Shown here: in pieces, positions 61,001 to 64,000 of the stretch
Numbering within the stretch: the first letter of the stretch is position 1
Layout of the letters: the number at the start of each line of letters is the position of its first letter
DNA from: Larus michahellis
Taxonomy: Eukaryota > Chordata > Aves > Charadriiformes > Laridae
DNA: 64,000 nt
NCBI RefSeq assembly: GCF_964199755.1
Contig: NC_133930.1
Location: 28,607,571-28,671,570, forward strand
Direction of reading: 5' to 3'
Notes under the pieces: generated by a model
What the model saw: only the letters and a program-made list of their open reading frames with translations
Database searches by the model: none
Told to the model about the DNA's origin: nothing
Position numbers and translations under genes: made by a program

Positions 61001-63008
61001 GAAATCATGTCTTGTATTTTGAATATATACATAAGTATGTATACTCATAAGTATTCTTCTCAGGGAGAAGAAAACAAATGGGATGAAATCACTGGGAATG
61101 TTAGTAATTTTTAAGGAAACAAAACCTCAGTTTTCATTCTTCTATTTTCTTACATTATGTATTTTTGCTACTACCATTGCTGTGAGAAAGTTATGTTCAC
61201 TGCTGATCAGCTTTCCAAAAAAGGTACTTAAGAAAAGACCTCACACAACTCTTAAAACTGGAGACAGTTCAAAAGACTTCTCACTGTTTCTGTACTCTTC
61301 ATGAGCTTTTGGACAATGAAAATATATCATTCGGTCTCATTGTATTTATGGTCAGTATCTGTTCTCTGATGTACTAAAGCGGGGCTACAAAGCCCAAAGT
61401 ACCAACACTGCAAGGGGCTTCAGAAATACGAGCCCATTTCACTGGCTCATGTCCAGCTTTTCATCCACCAGTGCATCTCATCAGGGCTGCTCTCAATCCA
61501 TTCACACCCAGCCTGTATTGACACCAGGGGTTGCCTCCACCCAGGCGGGATGTACGAGTTTCCCTTTCTGTTCCTATAAAAGAGAGTTTTTAATCACCCA
61601 TTCAAACTAGCACCGGCATTTGGTTCTTAGGGATTCTCATCTCACACTCCCTACTTGCAGAGCACCAAATCCACATTGATCTCTTCAGCTGAAGATACAG
61701 AATTAACTACTCTCTAATTTCACTAGTTCAGCGCAGTGATACTACAGTAGTAAATTAATAAAGTTAGCACTGACAGTAGTATGGCCATTAACTTCGGGTT
61801 GGTCACTTGGCAGAAATGGAAAAAAACATTAAAATTCTGCCCTTTAAAGCTTAGGGACTTGATGTGTGGAAAACAGATCTTGCATACCTTTGTGGTTTTG
61901 AACATTACAGCTTAAGGCTTAAAACTAAAGCTTACACTTCAGCACTTTCCTAGTCAAGGAAAGATTTAACAATTCATTGAGTGTTCTCTTTAAACAAGGC
62001 TTGATTTCCTTGCACTGTGTAATAATACATCAAACAGTTTTAGTAACACTTGCACACAGTCCTATCATGCGCGGCCATCTTTACTTTCTGTGTGGAGTTG
62101 GAACAAGTGTAAGACAACGTCTGGATCCATGACAATATATGTGAAGTGGTCTAGTAAAGGAAGATGACAGCATGAGACACAGCCATAATCCATAATGTAA
62201 TTTCCTGACAAAAAAAACGTTTTCTTGCATTTACTCCTAGGATCTGGGTATATTTCTACTCAGAATTCATCTGACAGTATAAGATCCTTTGTAGTATACC
62301 TGTCAAAGCTAGGTTGTAACCTCATCAGAGGAATGGCCCGAGAGTATAAATACAAAAAAAAAACCCAAACATTGTCAGGGTTGTTTTTCACAAGCTACTG
62401 GTTTTGTATGGTTTATTATTTGGCTATTGCAATTTGCTTCCCTTAGAAAAAAGCATGAGAAGATTGAAGTCTATTGTACTTTTTTTAAATGAGTAGTGAA
62501 AGTTCACATTGTGTTTTAGTTACATTTCTAGTGCCCAAATTGTTTTTGTTTCTTCTACAAATACAGAAAAAAAACAAACTCTCATTTGAAATTACCTCCC
62601 TCAGCTTAAAATTTTCCTGTGAATCATCTAGTTCTGGACTTTATAATAATCTGGTGGTCTTTTCTTTTATGAAAATTATATATTTCCTGTGCTGACGGGC
62701 TTAGAGTCTAACCAGATGGGAAACCCACAAAGGAAGTGGAGTAACATAAGAAACATACGAGAGTCCAAGGAAGTGTTGAGAAAGGGTAACACAGACGGAG
62801 AGCACTGCAGAGTGGGGATCCTTCTCCATGGAAGAGGAGCTGGGCTGGCGGCTGCCAGGAGAAGGATCTGACAGCCTGGGAGTACCAAGGGTTTCCAAGA
62901 GGAGAAGCGCACACCATAGGCCCGCGGGGAGCCCAACTCCTGCATCCCGAACTAAGGCACACCTGGATGATCCGTGGGAGGAATCAACTCTGCTGTATGC
63001 CTTCATTT

Positions 63009-63080
63009 CTGTGGTCCACATTACCATATGGAACATTATCATTCATTACACTGTGGTCCATATAACCATATGGGCCATAT
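63009..63080 (+). repeat. Imperfect repeat of a CTGTGGTCCA...CCATATGG block, 42-bp spacing
   Basis: The 23-base block at 63009-63031 recurs at 63051-63073 with two substitutions. Each copy contains the palindrome CCATATGG, and further CCATAT words follow the second copy. Confidence 0.75.
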
Positions 63081-64000
63081 AACTGATGTGGTATCAGCAG
63101 ACTTAACTGTAGATATAATGGTTTCTAGCAGCACTGACTAATCATATTTGATAATACATGGAGTATACCGAGTTCCTCTGATATTAATGACAATTTTCTC
63201 AGCCTTCTTTCTACAGAAATTTAGAATGGAAATCTGTTTAAATGAGGCACAAAGGGAAGGTTTGGCTTCCCATCTCTTATGTTTCATTAAAGAGGAAGGG
63301 AAAGAAAAATTAATATTAAAATAATTTTTCAAAGCAACTTATGTCAACTTTGGCTTTAACATTGTTTATGAAAATTATACATACACATATAAACTGCTAA
63401 CAATTTATGCGGAGTAAGCATTCCTGTGCAAGATTTGTAATAGCATGTACGTCTCCCACTAGGGGACTTATTCCCTGTTTCTGCATTGTATTACTTTGTT
63501 AACAAATGCAGATTTCTTCGTAATTAAACCGACCATTTAAAGTTCTGAAGCATGTGAATGTGTTAAGATTTGCTGCAATTTATCCCCAATTATCAGGTTA
63601 GTACAGTAGAAGGAAGCTGTTAGCAGAGGAGTGGGATAACAAAGAAACCCCAACTATAACGAAACACAGTAGTAAATTCTCCTTGCCCTCAGTTATTATC
63701 ATTACACTGATGACTGGTCTGAACAGGTTGTCTGACTAGTGAAGAGCTTCACACCTAGCAAAATTTCAAAGGTTTAATCTTTATAAGAATTCTCCTTTAG
63801 TACTGATTAACCTGAAAATGATGTTTGAAGAGCACGTGTAACATGGAGTATGTACTGCACTGATTTTTTTTTTCATGGGAACACAAAAGCAATTTCCATG
63901 TCTGAATTTCAGTATAGGCTATTAATAAGTATTGCCTCCAGGGAAAAAAATTATATTACTTTGGAAATAGCAAGATTTCCCTTGGGGTGATAAAAGGGAA

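Larger units (their letters stand above)
37607..64000 (-). other. MAP1B: MAP1B intron 2 (and possibly further upstream), partial
   Basis: 26.4 kb of non-coding DNA lies upstream of exon 3. I searched by eye on the - strand for exon 2, which should encode a block like RSWDTNLIECNLDQELK and end near FSPEVP before a phase 1 donor, and found none, so exons 1 and 2 lie beyond the right edge. The region contains the CpG-rich patch near 39.1 kb, copy B of the 85-bp duplicate, several short tandem repeats, a T-rich run at 47770-47806 and many chance open frames below 140 codons. No RNA gene or further CR1 copy is recognisable. Confidence 0.75.

Noticed and set aside
1..64000. Search for CRISPR arrays, operons, phage genes, tRNA or rRNA genes
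   Set aside because: The window is vertebrate nuclear DNA with introns; no regular spacer arrays, rRNA or convincing tRNA cloverleaf were seen.

Overview
This window is vertebrate nuclear DNA, almost certainly from a bird. It carries the 3' end of MRPS27 on the + strand and most of MAP1B on the - strand, arranged tail to tail. Introns are long with canonical GT/AG boundaries, there is little interspersed repeat, and the one clear transposon is the 3' end of a CR1 LINE with the octamer-rich tail typical of bird genomes. The human orthologues are also convergent neighbours on 5q13. Homology of human 5q to the avian Z suggests a Z-linked locus, but nothing in the sequence proves this and I cannot name the species.

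Layout: 1-2376 is an intron of MRPS27. Its penultimate coding exon is 2377-2532, the next intron is 2533-6700, and the terminal exon is 6701-6940, followed by a short 3' UTR with ATTAAA at 7066. About 8.2 kb of intergenic DNA follows (roughly 7.1-15.3 kb); it has a GC-richer middle and a strong G-quadruplex motif but no gene I can support. The MAP1B 3' UTR runs from about 15.32 to 19.268 kb on the - strand and contains a 163-bp polypurine tract and a triple 12-bp repeat. MAP1B exons in transcript order are exon 3 (37524-37606), exon 4 (33479-33619), the giant exon 5 (22547-29102), exon 6 (20155-20393) and exon 7 (19269-19424). Every junction was checked for splice dinucleotides and reading phase. 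Together they encode about 2390 residues of a protein that should be near 2486. Exons 1 and 2 are not in the window, so 37607-64000 is all intron 2 or beyond.

MAP1B is a neuronal microtubule- and actin-binding scaffold made as a polyprotein and cleaved into a heavy chain and light chain LC1. MRPS27 is a PPR-type protein of the mitochondrial ribosome small subunit. They are neighbours and show no sign of acting together.

No previously undescribed multi-gene system is visible. The most interesting leads are in MAP1B. The twelve 17-residue repeats of exon 5 are unusually alike. A CpG-rich patch with a TCACGTGA box about 1.4 kb upstream of exon 3 ends in a donor that would splice in phase to exon 3. 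An open frame runs through the exon 3 acceptor. An 85-bp element is present twice, flanking exon 3. The remaining intronic and intergenic stretches hold only short repeats and chance open frames.
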